Shown here: positions 22,380-35,120 of the stretch, one piece after another
Numbering within the stretch: position 1 is the first letter of the stretch
Layout of the letters: each line of letters starts with the position of its first letter
Assembly: GCF_040954835.1 (NCBI RefSeq)
Contig: NC_090709.1
Coordinates: 40,652,975-40,716,974, forward strand
Direction: 5' to 3'
DNA from: Lepisosteus oculatus
Lineage: Eukaryota > Chordata > Actinopteri > Semionotiformes > Lepisosteidae
Length of the DNA: 64,000 nt
Program-made: the position numbers and the translations under genes
The notes under the pieces: model-generated
Databases searched by the model: none
Told to the model about the DNA's origin: nothing
What the model saw: only the letters and a program-made list of their open reading frames with translations

Positions 22380-24895
22380 ATTTCCTCTTGCGTGTCGCTG
22401 GTGTGTGACAGTCAGGACTCACACTGTTCACCCTACAAGAGACACACTGAGAGTCAGACAGGGGCGTGTCGCTGGTGTGTGACAGTCAGGACTCACGCTG
22501 AGAGTCAGACAGGGGCGTGTCGCTGGTGTGTGACAGTCAGGACTCACTCTGAGAGTCAGTGTCGCTGGTGTGTGACAGTCAGGACTCACTCTGAGAGTCA
22601 GACAGGGGCGTGTCGCTGGTGTGTGACAGTCAGGACTCACTCTGAGAGTCAGACAGGGGCGTGTCGCTGGTGTGTGACAGTCAGGACTCACTCTGAGAGT
22701 CAGACAGGGGCGTGTCGCTGGTGTGTGACAGTCAGGACTCACTCTGAGAGTCAGACAGGGGCGTGTCGCTGGTGTGTGACGGTCAGGACTCACTCTGAGA
22801 GTCAGACAGGGGCGTGTCGCTGGTGTGTGACGGTCAGGACTCACTCTGAGAGTCAGACAGGGGCGTGTCGCTGGTGTGTGACGGTCAGGACTCACTCTGA
22901 GAGTCAGACAGGCGTGTCGCTGGTGTGTGACGGTCAGGACTCACTCTGAGAGTCAGACAGGGGCGTGTCACTGGTGTGTGACAGTCAGGACTCACTCTGA
23001 GAGTCAGACAGGGGCGTGTCGCTGGTGTGTGACAGTCAGGACTCACACTGAGAGTCAGACAGGGGCGTGTCGCTGGTGTGTGACAGTCAGGACTCACACT
23101 GAGAGTCAGACAGGGGCGTGTCGCTGGTGTGTGACAGTCAGGACTCACTCTGAGAGTCAGACAGGGGCGTGTCGCTGGTGTGTGACAGTCAGGACTCACT
23201 CTGAGAGTCAGACAGGGGCGTGTCGCTGGTGTGTGACAGTCAGGACTCACGCTGAGAGTCAGACAGGGGCGTGTCGCTGGTGTGTGAGAGTCAGGACTCA
23301 CTCTGAGAGTCAGACAGGGGCGTGTCGCTGGTGTGCGACAGTCAGGACTCACTCTGAGAGTCAGACGGGGGCGTGTCGCTGGTGTGCGACAGTCAGGACT
23401 CACTCTGAGAGTCAGACGGGGGCGTGTCCCTGGTGTGCGACAGTCAGGACTCACTCTGAGAGTCAGACGGGGGCGTGTCGCTGGTGTGCGACAGTCAGGA
23501 CTCACTCTGAGAGTCAGACAGGGGCGTGTCGCTGGTGTGCGACAGTCAGGACTCACTCTGAGAGTCAGACAGGGGCGTGTCGCTGGTGTGCGACAGTCAG
23601 GACTCACTCTGAGAGTCAGACAGGGGCGTGTCGCTGGTGTGCGACAGTCAGGACTCACTCTGAGAGTCAGACAGGGGCGTGTCGCTGGTGTGTGACAGTC
23701 AGGACTCACTCTGAGAGTCAGACAGGGGCGTGTCGCTGGTGTGCGACAGTCAGGACTCACTCTGAGAGTCAGACAGGGGCGTGTCCCTGGTGTGCGACGG
23801 TCAGGACTCACTCTGAGAGTCAGACAGGGGTGTGTCGCTGGTGTGCGACGGTCAGGACTCACGCTGAGAGTCAGACAGGGGCGTGTCGCTGGTGTGTGAC
23901 AGTCACGACTCACTCTGAGAGTCAGACAGGGGCGTGTCGCTGGTGTGTGACAGTCACGACTCACTCTGAGAGTCAGACAGGGGCGTGTCGCTGGTGTGTG
24001 ACAGTCACGACTCACTCTGAGAGTCAGACAGGGGCGTGTCGCTGGTGTGTGACAGTCAGGACTCACGCTGAGAGTCAGACAGGGGCGTGTCGCTGGTGTG
24101 TGACAGTCACGACTCACTCTGAGAGTCAGACAGGGGCGTGTCGCTGGTGTGTGACAGTCAGGACTCACACTGAGAGTCAGACAGGGGCATGTCGCTGGTG
24201 TGTGACAGTCAGGACTCACGCTGAGAGTCAGACAGGGGCGTGTCGCTGGTGTGTGACAGTCAGGACTCACTCTGAGAGTCAGACAGGGGTGTGTCGCTGG
24301 TGTGTGAGAGTCAGGACTCACACTGAGAGTCAGACAGGGGCGTGTCGCTGGTGTGTGACAGTCAGGACTCACTCTGAGAGTCAGACAGGCGTGTCGCTGG
24401 TGTGTGACAGTCAGGACTCACTCTGAGAGTCAGACAGGGGCGTGTCGCTGGTGTGTGACAGTCAGGACTCACTCTGAGAGTCAGACAGGGGCGTGTCGCT
24501 GGTGTGTGACAGTCAGGACTCACTCTGAGAGTCAGACAGGCGTGTCGCTGGTGTGTGACAGTCAGGACTCACTCTGAGAGTCAGACAGGGGCATGTCGTT
24601 GGTGTGTGACAGTCAGGACTCACTCTGAGAGTCAGACAGGGGCGTGTCGCTGGTGTGTGACAGTCAGGACTCACTCTGAGAGTCAGACAGGCCTGTCGCT
24701 GGTGTGTGACAGTCAGGACTCACTCTGAGAGTCAGACAGGGGCGTGTCGCTGGTGTGTGACAGTCAGGACTCACTCTGAGAGTCAGACAGAGGTGTGTCG
24801 CTGGTGTGTGACAGTCAGGACTCACTCTGAGAGTCAGACAGGGGCGTGTCGCTGGTGTGTGACAGTCAGGACTCACACTGAGAGTCAGACAGGGA
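22380..24895. repeat. 51-bp minisatellite, about 49 copies, open on both strands
   Basis: The unit holds gagagtcagacaggggcgtg, tcgctggtgtgtgacagtca and ggactcactct. Because 51 is a multiple of three, roughly 500-codon frames persist on both strands (SPDCHTPATRPCLTLRV on minus). Several units carry a 2-base loss (gacaggcgtg) that breaks the frame, so I treat it as intronic or downstream repeat of the lectin gene rather than coding. Confidence 0.93.
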
Positions 24896-24915
24896 CAGTA
24901 AAGGAGTCTCAGTAC

Positions 24916-25263
24916 CTCTGTAGCAGATGAAGCTGAGCTTCTCCTCACAGTCACGGTTAGTCCAGTTCCCCCCTCTGTCCAGGGCTCCACAGTAGCTGTT
25001 AGTTGTGCACTGATGGTCTCCCCCTGTACCCCAGTTCTGATAATTAAGGGGTTGTCCATTCACCCAGAACCAGAACCCGAAGATCCGACTCTGCCGCAGG
25101 CCCAGCCAGACCAGAGTGGACTTAGCAGACTGGGCCTCTTCAGCAGCGTAGCTCTGCTCCTGGTGTGACTGGATATCCGCCAGGCCAGTGTGGTGAGTCT
25201 GACAGTGATCCAGGGCCTCAGCCCAGGACTTCTCCTCTCTCACCAGGACGAGCTTTCTGGTGT
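24916..25263 (-). CDS. CTLD3 exon
   Basis: The exon is 348 nt, acceptor tctctcttgcag, donor GTACTG. It is a short-form CTLD starting DTRKLVLVREEKSWAEALDH. It has no counterpart in the sister gene at 40-46 kb. Confidence 0.78.
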
Positions 25264-28200
25264 CTGCAAGAGAGAGACACAAAGAGTGGGAAACAAAAGA
25301 AATTTAGTGGCATTAAAAAGCTGTCTAAGACAAATAGGAAAACAGATCACCAAAAGGGCACCATCAGTTCTTCTCCAACCACTACAGTAAAAGATATGTG
25401 AGGAAGCTAGGTCAGGTGTGAGTGTCTGATGAGATCAGGTGAGAGTGTGTGATGAGGTCAGGTGAGGTGTGTGAGTGTGTGATGAGGGCAGGTGAGGTGT
25501 GTGAGTGTGTGATGAGCTCAGGTGAGGTGTGTGGGTGTGTGATGAGGGCAGGTGAGGTGTGTGAGTGTGTGATGAGCTCAGGTGAGGGGTGTGAGTGTGT
25601 GATGAGGGCAGGTGAGGTGTGTGGGTGTGTGATGAGGTCAGGTGAGGTGTGAGAGTGTGTGATGAGCTCAGGTGAGGTGTGTGATGAGGGCAGGTGAGGT
25701 GTGTGAGTGTGTGATGGGGTCAGGTGAGGTGTGTGAGTGTGTGATGAGCTCAGGTGAGGTGTGTGGGTGTGTGATGAGGGCAGGTGAGGTGTGTGGGTGT
25801 GTGATGAGGGCAGGTGAGGTGTGTGAGTGTGTGATGAGCTCAGGTGAGGGGTGTGAGTGTGTGATGAGGGCAGGTGAGGTGTGTGAGTGTGTGATGAGCT
25901 CAGGTGAGGTGTGTGGGTGTGTGATGAGGGCAGGTGAGGTGTGTGAGTGTGTGATGAGCTCAGGTGAGGGGTGTGAGTGTGTGATGAGGGCAGGTGAGGT
26001 GTGTGGGTGTGTGATGAGGTCAGGTGAGGTGTGAGAGTGTGTGATGAGCTCAGGTGAGGTGTGTGATGAGGGCAGGTGAGGTGTGTGAGTGTGTGATGGG
26101 GTCAGGTGAGGTGTGTGAGTGTGTGATGAGCTCAGGTGAGGTGTGTGGGTGTGTGATGAGGGCAGGTGAGGTGTGTGGGTGTGTGATGAGGTCAGGTGAG
26201 GTGTGAGAGTGTGTGATGAGCTCAGGTGAGGTGTGTGGGTGTGTGATGAGGGCAGGTGAGGTGTGTGAGTGTGTGATGAGCTCAGGTGAGGTGTGTGGGT
26301 GTGTGATGAGGTCAGGTGAGGTGTGTGATGAGGGCAGGTGAGGTGTGTGAGTGTGTGATGAGGGCAGGTGAGGTGTGTGGGTGTGTGATGAGGTCAGGTG
26401 AGGTGTGTGGGTGTGTGATGAGGGCAGGTGAGGTGTGTGGGTGTGTGATGAGGTCAGGTGAGGTGTGAGTGTGTGATGAGGTCAGGTGAGGTGTGTGGGT
26501 GTGTGATGAGGGCAGGTGAGGTGTGTGGGTGTGTGATGAGCTAAGGTGAGGTGTGTGGGTGTGTGATGAGGTCAGGTGAGGTGTGTGGGTGTGTGATGAG
26601 CTCAGGTGAGGTGTGTGGATGTGTGATGGGGTCAGGTGAGGTGTGTGAGTGTGTGATGAGGTCAGGTGAGGTGTGTGGGTGTGTGATGAGGTCAGGTGAG
26701 GTGTATGGATGTGTGATGAGGTCAGGTGAGGTGTGTGTGTGTGTGATGAGGTCAGGTGAGGTGTGTGATGAGCTCAGGTGAGGTGTATGATGAGGGCAGG
26801 TGAGGTGTGTGGGTGTGTGATGAGGTCAGGTGAGGTGTGTGAGTGTGTGATGAGGTCAGGTGAGGTGTGTGAGTGTGTGATGGGGTCAGGTGAGGTGTGT
26901 GAGTGTGTGATGAGGTCAGGTGAGGTGTGTGGGTGTGTGATGAGGTCAGGTGAGGTGTGTGGGTGTGTGATGAGGTCAGGTGAGGTGTGTGATGAGGTCA
27001 GGTGAGGTGTGTGGGTGTGTGATGAGGTCAGGTGAGGTGTGTGGGTGTGTGATGAGGTCAGGTGAGGTGTGTGATGAGGTCAGGTGAGGTGTGTGGGTGT
27101 GTGATGAGATCAGGTGAGGTGTGTGATGAGGTCAGGTGAGGTGTGTGATGAGATCAGGTGAGGTGTGGACAGGTGAGGGGCAGTGTGGTGGGTTCAGGTG
27201 AATCTCTCCCTGGGGAGGTCAGGGTATCTCACCATTATAGCAGATGAAGGGATATGCGGTGTTACAAGAAGCATCGTTCCAACCTCCTCTTTTATCCTGT
27301 AAGAAGAGAGATGTACAATTCTCCCTCCCATCATTGTCAGGCTGTTTTATACTCCAGCTGCGGAATGAGGAATTCCTCTGGTCCGACCACCTCCAGGCGT
27401 CCCTGAACAGACCGATCCACACGGACTCGTTCTTCATCACCTTCCTCACCTCCTCATTTTCACTCCTGCTCCTCACACTGACCAGGTCTGTGTGATTCAC
27501 TCTGCAGTACCTCTGGGCTGCTCTCCAGTCTAGTTTGTCCTCAACCAGGACGTATCTCTGTGTGGGACCACCGCTCTCTGTAAGAACACACAGTGAGGCT
27601 GTTACTGACAGCGCCGGGACCAGCAGAGCCTGGCTCTCCTCCTGTACCCCTCTGTGAACAGATCTCTCCTCACAAACCCCACGCACAGACAGAGGAGCTG
27701 AGGACACGGGAGCTGAAGGGACAGAGCCCAACAGTTCAACAGTCATCATATTGTATGTAAGATAATGAGTGTCATTTTTCTGAGATCGCTATGATATCAT
27801 CTTCTAAAAATGATGTATAAACAGCACAAAGTGAGGTTGAGTTTTTATCATCACTGATCTGATGCCCCCCTCCTGTGCGCTGCAGTGCTCACACAGGTGT
27901 GTCTGTGAAATCGGTCTTTAACCTGCTGTAGGGAAAGGCAGCCTTGCTAAACGAAAGGCTCACCTGCAGCGCCTGACAGAGAAACCTGCCCTGATGGCAC
28001 GACTCCTCAGCGCTGCACAGATCTCAAGACACCGGCAAGACACACAGCCCTGAGCAGACACTGGGCACCACTGGGGCCCACTGTCGATGACAGTGAGACG
28101 AGAGTGATGTCAGGGGCCCGCGAAGGGGTTCTGAGAGGTGCAGGGGGAATCGGGCCATGATAAAGACTTACGTTGGGGGCCCACGAAGGGGTTTTGAGAG

Positions 28201-29541
28201 GTGCAGGCTTTTATTTCTTATTCTCAGAGCTTCCCAGTCACCTACTTGGTATTTAGAAAACCCCATGAACAACTTCCCTGTTGCTCTCTGTGTATCTGTA
28301 AATCATCATGAAAATTATGCCTTATCTGTTTGTAGCAAACACTTAAAGTTAAGAAAAACAGATGAACAGATTTGCACACACCCGTTTTGCATGCATAGTT
28401 TTGATGTACAATATATTACTTGATATGTATTTTTATCAATACAATATATGTAGTACCGTTGTAACAGATGAAGGGCTTCTTTTCAGTCCAGTTGCTAGCT
28501 TCCCACTGTCCATCACTGTTCATTTCTGTACTGTTGCATGCAGTTGTTGGATCTGGGGAACCAGAGCTCCAGTTGCGGTATTCAGCCTCTCCATGCTTGT
28601 AGAAGCCCCACTTCGACAGGGACCAGTGCCACTGCTCTGGGTCTACTTTATACAGCCCGATCCAGGCCTGTTCAACAGAGTTGTCTGTTTCGCTGAGGAC
28701 TCTCCTCAGCTCTTCTGCATCGTCGATAGTGGCCAGGTCAGTGTGGTTCTCCCTGCAGTAGCGCTGTGCTGAGGTCCAGTTCAGCTTGTAACTGACAAAG
28801 TGATACTGACGCCTCTGACACTGAGAGAGGGAGCAGAGCCCTGGAGACACACAGAGACTGTCAGACAGAGCCCTGGGGACACACAGAGACTGTCAGACAG
28901 ACCCCTGGAGACACACAGGACACACAGAGACTGTCAGACAGAGCCCTGGAGACACACAGAGACTGTCAGACAGAGCCCTGGAGACACACAGGACACACAG
29001 AGACTGTGAGACAGAGCCCTAGAGACACACAGAGACTTTCAGACAGATATCTGGAGACACACAGGACACACAGAGACTGTCAGACATAGCTCTGGAGACA
29101 CACAGACTTTCAGACAGAGCTCTAGAGTCACAGAGACTGTCAGACAGAGTCCTGTAGACACAGAGACTGTCAGACAGAGCCCTGGAGACACACAGGACAC
29201 ACAGAGACTGTCAGACAGAGCCCTGGAGACACACAGGACACACAGAAACTGTCAGACAGAGCCCTGGAGACACAAAGGACACACAGAGACTGTCAGACAG
29301 ACACCTGGAGACACAAAAGAATCACAGAGACTGTCAGACAGACACCTAGAGACAGACAGAGACTGTCAGACAGACACCTGGAGACAGACAGAACACAGAG
29401 ACAGGAGACAGAAGTGATCTCTCCTGCGGCTGGACAGGGACAGGGGAGGACTGCGGCTGCTGTCCAGGGCACTGGGGTCAAGGTGCCGGCGATCAGACAC
29501 TGACCTGAGAGGATCAGGAGGACACAGGCTCTGCCCTGCAT
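24916..29541 (-). CDS. Tandem C-type-lectin gene (three CTLDs), 3' end not found
   Basis: Exons on the minus strand: 29505-29541 (leader MQGRACVLLILSG), 28457-28840 (CTLD1), 27233-27577 (CTLD2), 24916-25263 (CTLD3). All junctions are phase 1. CTLD1 is the long form (extra N-terminal CSLSQC). CTLD2 has WIGL, QPD and WND, the galactose-type Ca2+ site (family knowledge). CTLD3 has WLGL and a C-terminal NRDCEEKLSFICY but only QPL and WTN at the Ca2+ positions. This resembles fish macrophage-mannose-receptor-like lectins. After CTLD3 the intron enters the 51-bp minisatellite and I find no VNTR, TM or C-terminal exon. Reading through the donor gives a stop at 24866. It may be truncated, or use distant exons. 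Confidence 0.7.
25430..27170. repeat. About 30-bp minisatellite (caggtgaggtgtgtgggtgt)
   Basis: About 1.7 kb of units with gtgtgtgatgaggtcaggtg. The same family sits in introns of the sister gene at 40435-41365 and 43620-43835, so it predates the lectin duplication. Confidence 0.95.
27233..27577 (-). CDS. CTLD2 exon (QPD/WND)
   Basis: The exon is 345 nt, acceptor gtgttcttacag, donor GTGAGA. It has RYVLVEDKLDWRAAQRYC, WIGLF, QPDNDGRENC and GGWNDASC...PFICY. It keeps the acidic and amide residues expected for Ca2+ and sugar binding. Confidence 0.85.
27750..28456. other. Intron between CTLD1 and CTLD2
   Basis: Nearly identical to 44420-45063 in the sister gene, except for an extra tandem stretch of roughly 60 nt here (ggggcccacgaaggggtttt repeated once). 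Confidence 0.75.
28457..28840 (-). CDS. CTLD1 exon (long form, cysteine lost)
   Basis: The exon is 384 nt, acceptor gtgtctccag, donor GTACTA. It has SPD in place of QPD/EPN and WEA in place of WND. The Cys expected after that motif is Trp (SNWTEKKPFICY), so the second conserved disulfide cannot form normally. Probably not a Ca2+-dependent binder. Confidence 0.82.
28841..29405. repeat. About 32-bp minisatellite in the lectin leader intron
   Basis: gtcagacagagccctggaga units with cacacagagact. The sister gene has the same array, longer, at 45448-46300. Confidence 0.93.
29505..29541 (-). CDS. Leader exon of the three-CTLD lectin
   Basis: The exon is 37 nt, phase 1, G|GTCAGT donor. Hydrophobic core ACVLLILS. 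Confidence 0.7.
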
Positions 29542-29671
29542 GTCTGTGGGCCGTCAGGCTGCAGAAACACAGAGGGGTAGGTTAGTGCCACTGGGGCAGG
29601 AGACCTGAGGAGAAACTGACCCGTCCAGAGGGATCAGGACACGGCTGAGGAGAGAACAGCTGCATGATGGA

Positions 29672-30985
29672 CAGAGACCCTAATGAACTGACCACACAGT
29701 GTCCATGATGACCAGTGACCCTAATGAACTGACCACACAGTGTCCATGATGGACAGAGACCCTAATGAACTGACCACACTGTGTATCCATGATGGACAGA
29801 GACCCTAATGAACTGACCACACAGTGTCCATGATGACCAGTGACCCTAATTAACTGACCACACTGTGTATCCATGATGGACAGTGACCCTAATGAACTGA
29901 CCACACTGTGTGTCCATGATGGACAGAGACCCTAATGAACTGACCACACTGTGTGTCCATGATGGACAGAGACCCTAATGAACTGACCACACTGTGTGTC
30001 CATGATGGACAGTGACCCCAATGAACTGACCACACTGTGTGTCCATGATGACCAGTGACCCTAATGAACTGACCACACTGTGTGTCCATCATGGCCAGTG
30101 ACCCTAATGAACTGACCACACTGTGTATCCATGATGGACAGTGACCCTAATGAACTGACCACACTGTGTATCCATGATGGACAGTGACCCTAATGAACTG
30201 ACCACACAGTGTCCATGATGGACAGAGACCCTAATGAACTGACCACACTGTGTGTCCATGATGGACAGAGACCCTAATGAACTGACCACACTGTGTGTCC
30301 ATGATGGACAGAGACCCTAATGAACTGACCACACTGTGTGTCCATGATGACCAGTGACCCTAATGAACTGACCACACTGTGTGTCCATGATGGACAGAGA
30401 CCCTAATGAACTGACCACACTGTGTGTCCATGATGGCCAGAGACCCCAATGAACTGACCACACTGTGTGTCCATGATGGCCAGAGACCCCAATGAACTGA
30501 CCACACAGTGTCCATGATGGCCAGAGACCCCAATGAACTGACCACACTGTGTGTCCATGATGGCCAGAGACCCCAATGAACTGACCACACAGTGTCCATG
30601 ATGGCCAGAGACCCCAATGAACTGACCACACAGTGTCCATGATGGCCAGAGACCCTAATGAACTGACCACACTGTGTATCCATGATGGACAGTGACCCTA
30701 ATGAACTGACCACACTGTGTGTCCATGATGGACAGTGACCCTAATGAACTGACCACACTGTGTGTCCATGATGGACAGAGACCCTAATGAACTGACCACA
30801 CTGTGTCTCCATGATGGCCAGTGACCCTAATGAACTGACCACACTGTGTGTCCATCATGGCCAGTGACCCTAATGAACTGACCACACTGTGTGTCCATGA
30901 TGGACAGAGACCCTAATGAACTGACCACACTGTGTGTCCATGATGGCCAGAGACCCTAATGATCTGACCACTTGTGTGCACTTGA
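29672..30985. repeat. 43-bp minisatellite upstream of the lectin gene
   Basis: About 30 units of accctaatgaactgaccaca and ctgtgtgtccatgatggaca. 43 is not a multiple of three, so open frames rotate through it. Confidence 0.95.
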
Positions 30986-31289
30986 TGGTCAATGACACTA
31001 ATGAAACAAACATACTGTGCCCTCAATGGCCAGTGGTCCTAATACACTGGCCAGAGGGTGTGCTGCTGTGCTGCTCTCTCTCTCTCGGTGTTGTCCAGGC
31101 AGTAACTGTCGCAGTGCAGATGAGAGACAGAGCAGCATGTAAATGACATTCAAATCGCTGGCTGTTACTTCCCTGTTCAAACTTCCCCTCGGCAGCAGCA
31201 ACACAGGCACACCACACAGATCTCCCCTCCGCCAGCTTGTGAACGTCCAGGAAGTCATCCACCTGGAGACGCAGTTTCTGCTGCTGGTG
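30986..31289. other. Unique spacer between minisatellites
   Basis: About 300 nt, no recognised gene or motif. Confidence 0.35.
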
Positions 31290-32975
31290 CGGAACCGTCA
31301 CTGGGCGTCTCCCAGGTGGGGTTACTGGTGCAGAATGGTCGCTGTGCGTCTCCCAGGTGGGGTTACTGGTGCAGAATGATCGCTGGGCGTCTCCCAGGTG
31401 GGGTTACTGGTGCAGAATGATCGCTGGGCGTCTCCCAGGTGGGGTTACTGGTGCAGAATGATCACTGTGCGTCTCCCAGGTGGGGTTACTGGTGCAGAAT
31501 GATCGCTGTGCGTCTCCCAGGTGAGGTTACTGGTGCAGAACGGTCACTGTGCATCTCCCAGGTGGGGTTACTGGTGCAGAACGATCGCTGTGCGTCTCCC
31601 AGGTGGGGTTACTGGTGCAGAATGATCACTGGGCGTCTCCCAGGTGAGGATACTGGTGCAGAACGATCACTGTGCGTCTCCCAGGTGGGGTTACTGGTGC
31701 AGAACGATCGCTGTGCGTCTCCCAGGTGGGGTTACTGGTGCAGAACGGTCACTGTGCGTCTCCCAGGTGGGGTTACTGGTGCAGAACGGTCACTGTGCGT
31801 CTCCCAGGTGGGGTTACTGGTGCAGAACGATCGCTGTGCGTCTCCCAGGTGGGGTCACTGGTGCAGAATGATCACTGGGCGTCTCCCAGGTGGGGTCACT
31901 GGTGCAGAACGATCACTGTGCGTCTCCCAGGTGAGGATACTGGTGCAGAACGATCACTGTGCGTCTCCCAGGTGGGGTTACTGGTGCAGAACGATCACTG
32001 GGCGTCTCCCAGGTGGGGTTACTGGTGCAGAATGATCACTGTGCGTCTCCCAGGTGAGGATACTGGTGCAGAACGATCACTGTGCGTCTCCCAGGTGGGG
32101 TTACTGGTGCAGAACGATCACTGGGCGTCTCCCAGGTGGGGTTACTGGTGCAGAACGATCACTGTGCGTCTCCCAGGTGGGGTTACTGGTGCAGAACGAT
32201 CACTGTGCGTCTCCCATGTGGGGTTACTGGTGCAGAATGATCACTGGGCGTCTCCCAGGTGGGGTTACTGGAGCAGAACGATCACTATGCGTCTCCTGGT
32301 GGGGTTACTGGTAAGGAACGATCACTGTGCATCTCCCAGGTGGGGTTACTGGTGCAGAATGATCACTGTGCGTCTCCCAGGTGGGGTTACTGGTGCAGAA
32401 CGATCACTGTGTGTCTCCCAGGTGGGGTTACTGGGGCAGAACAATCACTGTGCGTCTCCCATGTGGGGTTACTGGTGCAGAATGATCACTGGGCATCTCC
32501 CAGGTGGGGTTACTGGTGCAGAACGATCACTATGCGTCTCCTGGTGGGGTTACTGGTAAAGAACGATCACTGTGCATCTCCCAGGTGGGGTTACTGGTGC
32601 AGAATGATCACTGGGCGTCTCCCAGGTGGGGTTACTGGTGCAGAACGATCACTATGCGTCTCCTGGTGGGGTTACTGGTAAAGAACGATCACTGTGCATC
32701 TCCCAGGTGGGGTTACTGGTGCAGAATGATCACTGTGCGTCTCCCAGGTGGGGTCACTGGTGCAGAACGATCACTATGCGTCTCCCAGGTGGGGTTACTG
32801 GTGCAGAATGATCACTGTGCGTCTCCCAGGTGGGGTTACTGGTGCAGAACGATCACTGTGCGTCTCCCAGGTGGGGTTACTGGTGCAGAACGATCACTGT
32901 GCGTCTCCCATGTGGGGTTACTGGTGCAGAATGATCACTGGGCGTCTCCCAGGTGGGGTTACTGGTGCAGAACGT
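31290..32975 (+). repeat. 41-bp minisatellite (gtctcccaggtggggttact)
   Basis: About 41 units. Three successive units make a 41-residue protein period in every frame, which explains the long spurious frames. The same unit appears on the opposite strand at 54115-60760. Confidence 0.95.
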
Positions 32976-33219
32976 CTGGTACGCGGTGGCCAGACGCCAA
33001 CTTCCTCAGCGCAGAGACAGGAGGGGGGGGGGTGGAGGAAGAGGAGGAGAGATCGGCCGTCGGGAACATCTCCTGCGCGTCTCCCACAGCTGCAACCACA
33101 GCCCTGGGCTCAACACAGAACCCCACAGCCCGGAGGAGAAAGTCCAGGGTCTCGTTCCTGCAGGCTGGACATCATACACACAACCACACACTGGACTGAC
33201 ACAGCTGGACACCACACAC

Positions 33220-34470
33220 ACTGGTCCTGTCTCAGGCAGCGGGTCCTGTCAGGAGCAGTGAGTCCTGTCTCAGGCAGCGGGTCCTGTCAGGAGCAGTGAG
33301 TCCTGTCTCAGGCAGTGGGTCCTGTCAGGAGCAGTGAGTCCTGTCTCAGGCAGCGGGTCCTGTCAGGAGCAGTGAGTCCTGTCTCAGGCAGAGGGTCCTG
33401 TCAGGAGCAGTGAGTCCTGTCTCAGGCAGCGGGTCCTGTCAGGAGCAGTGAGTCCTGTCTCAGGCAGCGGGTCCTGTCAGGAGCAGTGAGTCCTGTCTCA
33501 GGCAGCAGGTCCTGTCAGGAGCAGTGGGCCCTGTCTCAGGCAGCGAGTCCTGTCAGGAGCAGTGAGTCCTGTCTCAGGCAGTGGGTCCTGTCAGGAGCAG
33601 TGGGCCCTGTCTCAGGCAGCGGGTCCTGTCAGGAGCAGTGGGTGCTGTCTCAGGCAGCGGGTCCTGTCAGGAGCAGTGAGTCCTGTCTCAGGCAGTGGGT
33701 CCTGTCAGGAGCAGTGAGTCCTGTCTCAGGCAGCGGGTCCTGTCAGGAGCAGTGAGTCCTGTCTCAGGCAGAGGGTCCTGTCAGGAGCAGTGAGTCCTGT
33801 CTCAGGCAGCGAGTCCTGTCAGGAGCAGTGAGTCCTGTCTCAGGCAGCGGGTCCTGTCTCAGGCAGCAGGTCCTGTCAGGAGCAGTGAGTCCTGTCTCAG
33901 GCAGTGAGTCCTGTCAGGAGCAGTGAGTCCTGTCTCAGGCAGCAGGTCCTGTCAGGAGCAGTGAGTCCTGTCTCAGGCAGCGGGTCCTGTCAGGAGCAGT
34001 GAGTCCTGTCTCAGGCAACGGGTCCTGTCAGGAGCAGTGAGTCCTGTCTCAGGCAGCGGGTCCTGTCTCAGGCAGCAGGTCCTGTCAGGAGCAGTGAGTC
34101 CTGTCTCAGGCAGTGAGTCCTGTCAGGAGCAGCGAGTCCTGTCTCAGGCAGCGAGTCCTGTCAGGAACAGTGAGTCCTGTCTCAGGCAGCGGGTCCTGTC
34201 AGGTGCAGTGAGTCCTGTCTCAGGCAGCGGGTCCTGTCAGGAGCAGTGAGTCCTGTCTCAGGCAGTGGGTCCTGTCAGGAGCAGCGAGTCCTGTCTCAGG
34301 CAGCAAGTCCTGTCAGGAGCAGTGAGTCCTGTCTCAGGCAGTGGGTCCTGTCTCAGGCAGCAGGTCCTGTCAGGAGCATTGAGTCCTGTCAGGAGCAGTG
34401 GGTCCTGTCAGGAGCAGTGAGTCCTGTCAGGAGCAGTGAGTCCTGTCTCAGGCAGCAGGTCCTGTCACCC
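33220..34470 (+). repeat. About 38-bp minisatellite (cctgtctcaggcagcgggtc)
   Basis: Units alternate cctgtctcaggcag and gtcctgtcaggagcagtgag with local deletions. The same family in the same orientation lies at 38820-39852. Confidence 0.95.
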
Positions 34471-35120
34471 CACCCTGGAGAAGACTCAGCCCCTCTCTCC
34501 CTGCCCAGCGCCGAGGGGCTGCAGCAGCCCATCAGAGGGATTAAACACACCGCAGCCCGTTGCCGTGTAACTACTGAGAGGACGGGGAAATCAAAGCAGA
34601 GATTTCCTGGCCCCCCACAGCCCTCTGCTGACCTGATCGTCTCCACCCCCGCGGTCACGAGCGAAACCGATCAGTGGACAGTCACAGAATGTGTAATATT
34701 TCACCGCCCCTGGATTTTGAACCAGCAGCAGCAACAACGGGGAAGTACAGTGTTTTTGTACTTCCCCGTTTTTGTACTTCAGACTTTCTGCTACCGAAGG
34801 GCACTTGCCTATCCGTGGGGGAATTCTCCAACCCCTGAGACCTACAAAAGGGAGAAGAGCAGACTTACCTGCGGAGAGGCGGTGTGTTGCTGTGGACTGC
34901 AGTGTGAGTCTGTAGGGTTGGGGGGGCGATGTCATTCTGTACCTGCGAGGGGGGAGGGGGGGGGGCTGCTGGCACAGCCCAGCTGCGATGTCACTTCCTC
35001 TTCCTGCACCTCCCTCTCTCTGCCACACTGTATGCAAAACCTGACTCCTTCCTGGAACAAGGGGCCCTTGTGCAGCCTCAGCTCTGCTGCCGTTCTGGGT
35101 ATTTGCATATACACACACAC
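34471..35120. other. Intergenic, possible minus-strand 5' UTR exon
   Basis: A minus-strand gcag|gtaagt donor near 34868 could mark an untranslated first exon of the lectin gene at 29541. There is a strong hairpin at 34738-34768. No coding exon was recognised. Confidence 0.35.
34738..34768. other. Perfect 11-bp inverted repeat
   Basis: Arms cggggaagtac and gtacttccccg, loop of 9 nt. Function unknown. Confidence 0.7.

Noticed and set aside
22885-24426. Open frames of about 500 codons on both strands in the 51-bp array
   Set aside because: A repeat whose unit is a multiple of three and lacks stops opens several frames. Two-base losses in some units break the frame, unlike the true VNTR exon.
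22380-24895. CRISPR-like regular repeats
   Set aside because: Units are contiguous without unique spacers, in a eukaryotic context.
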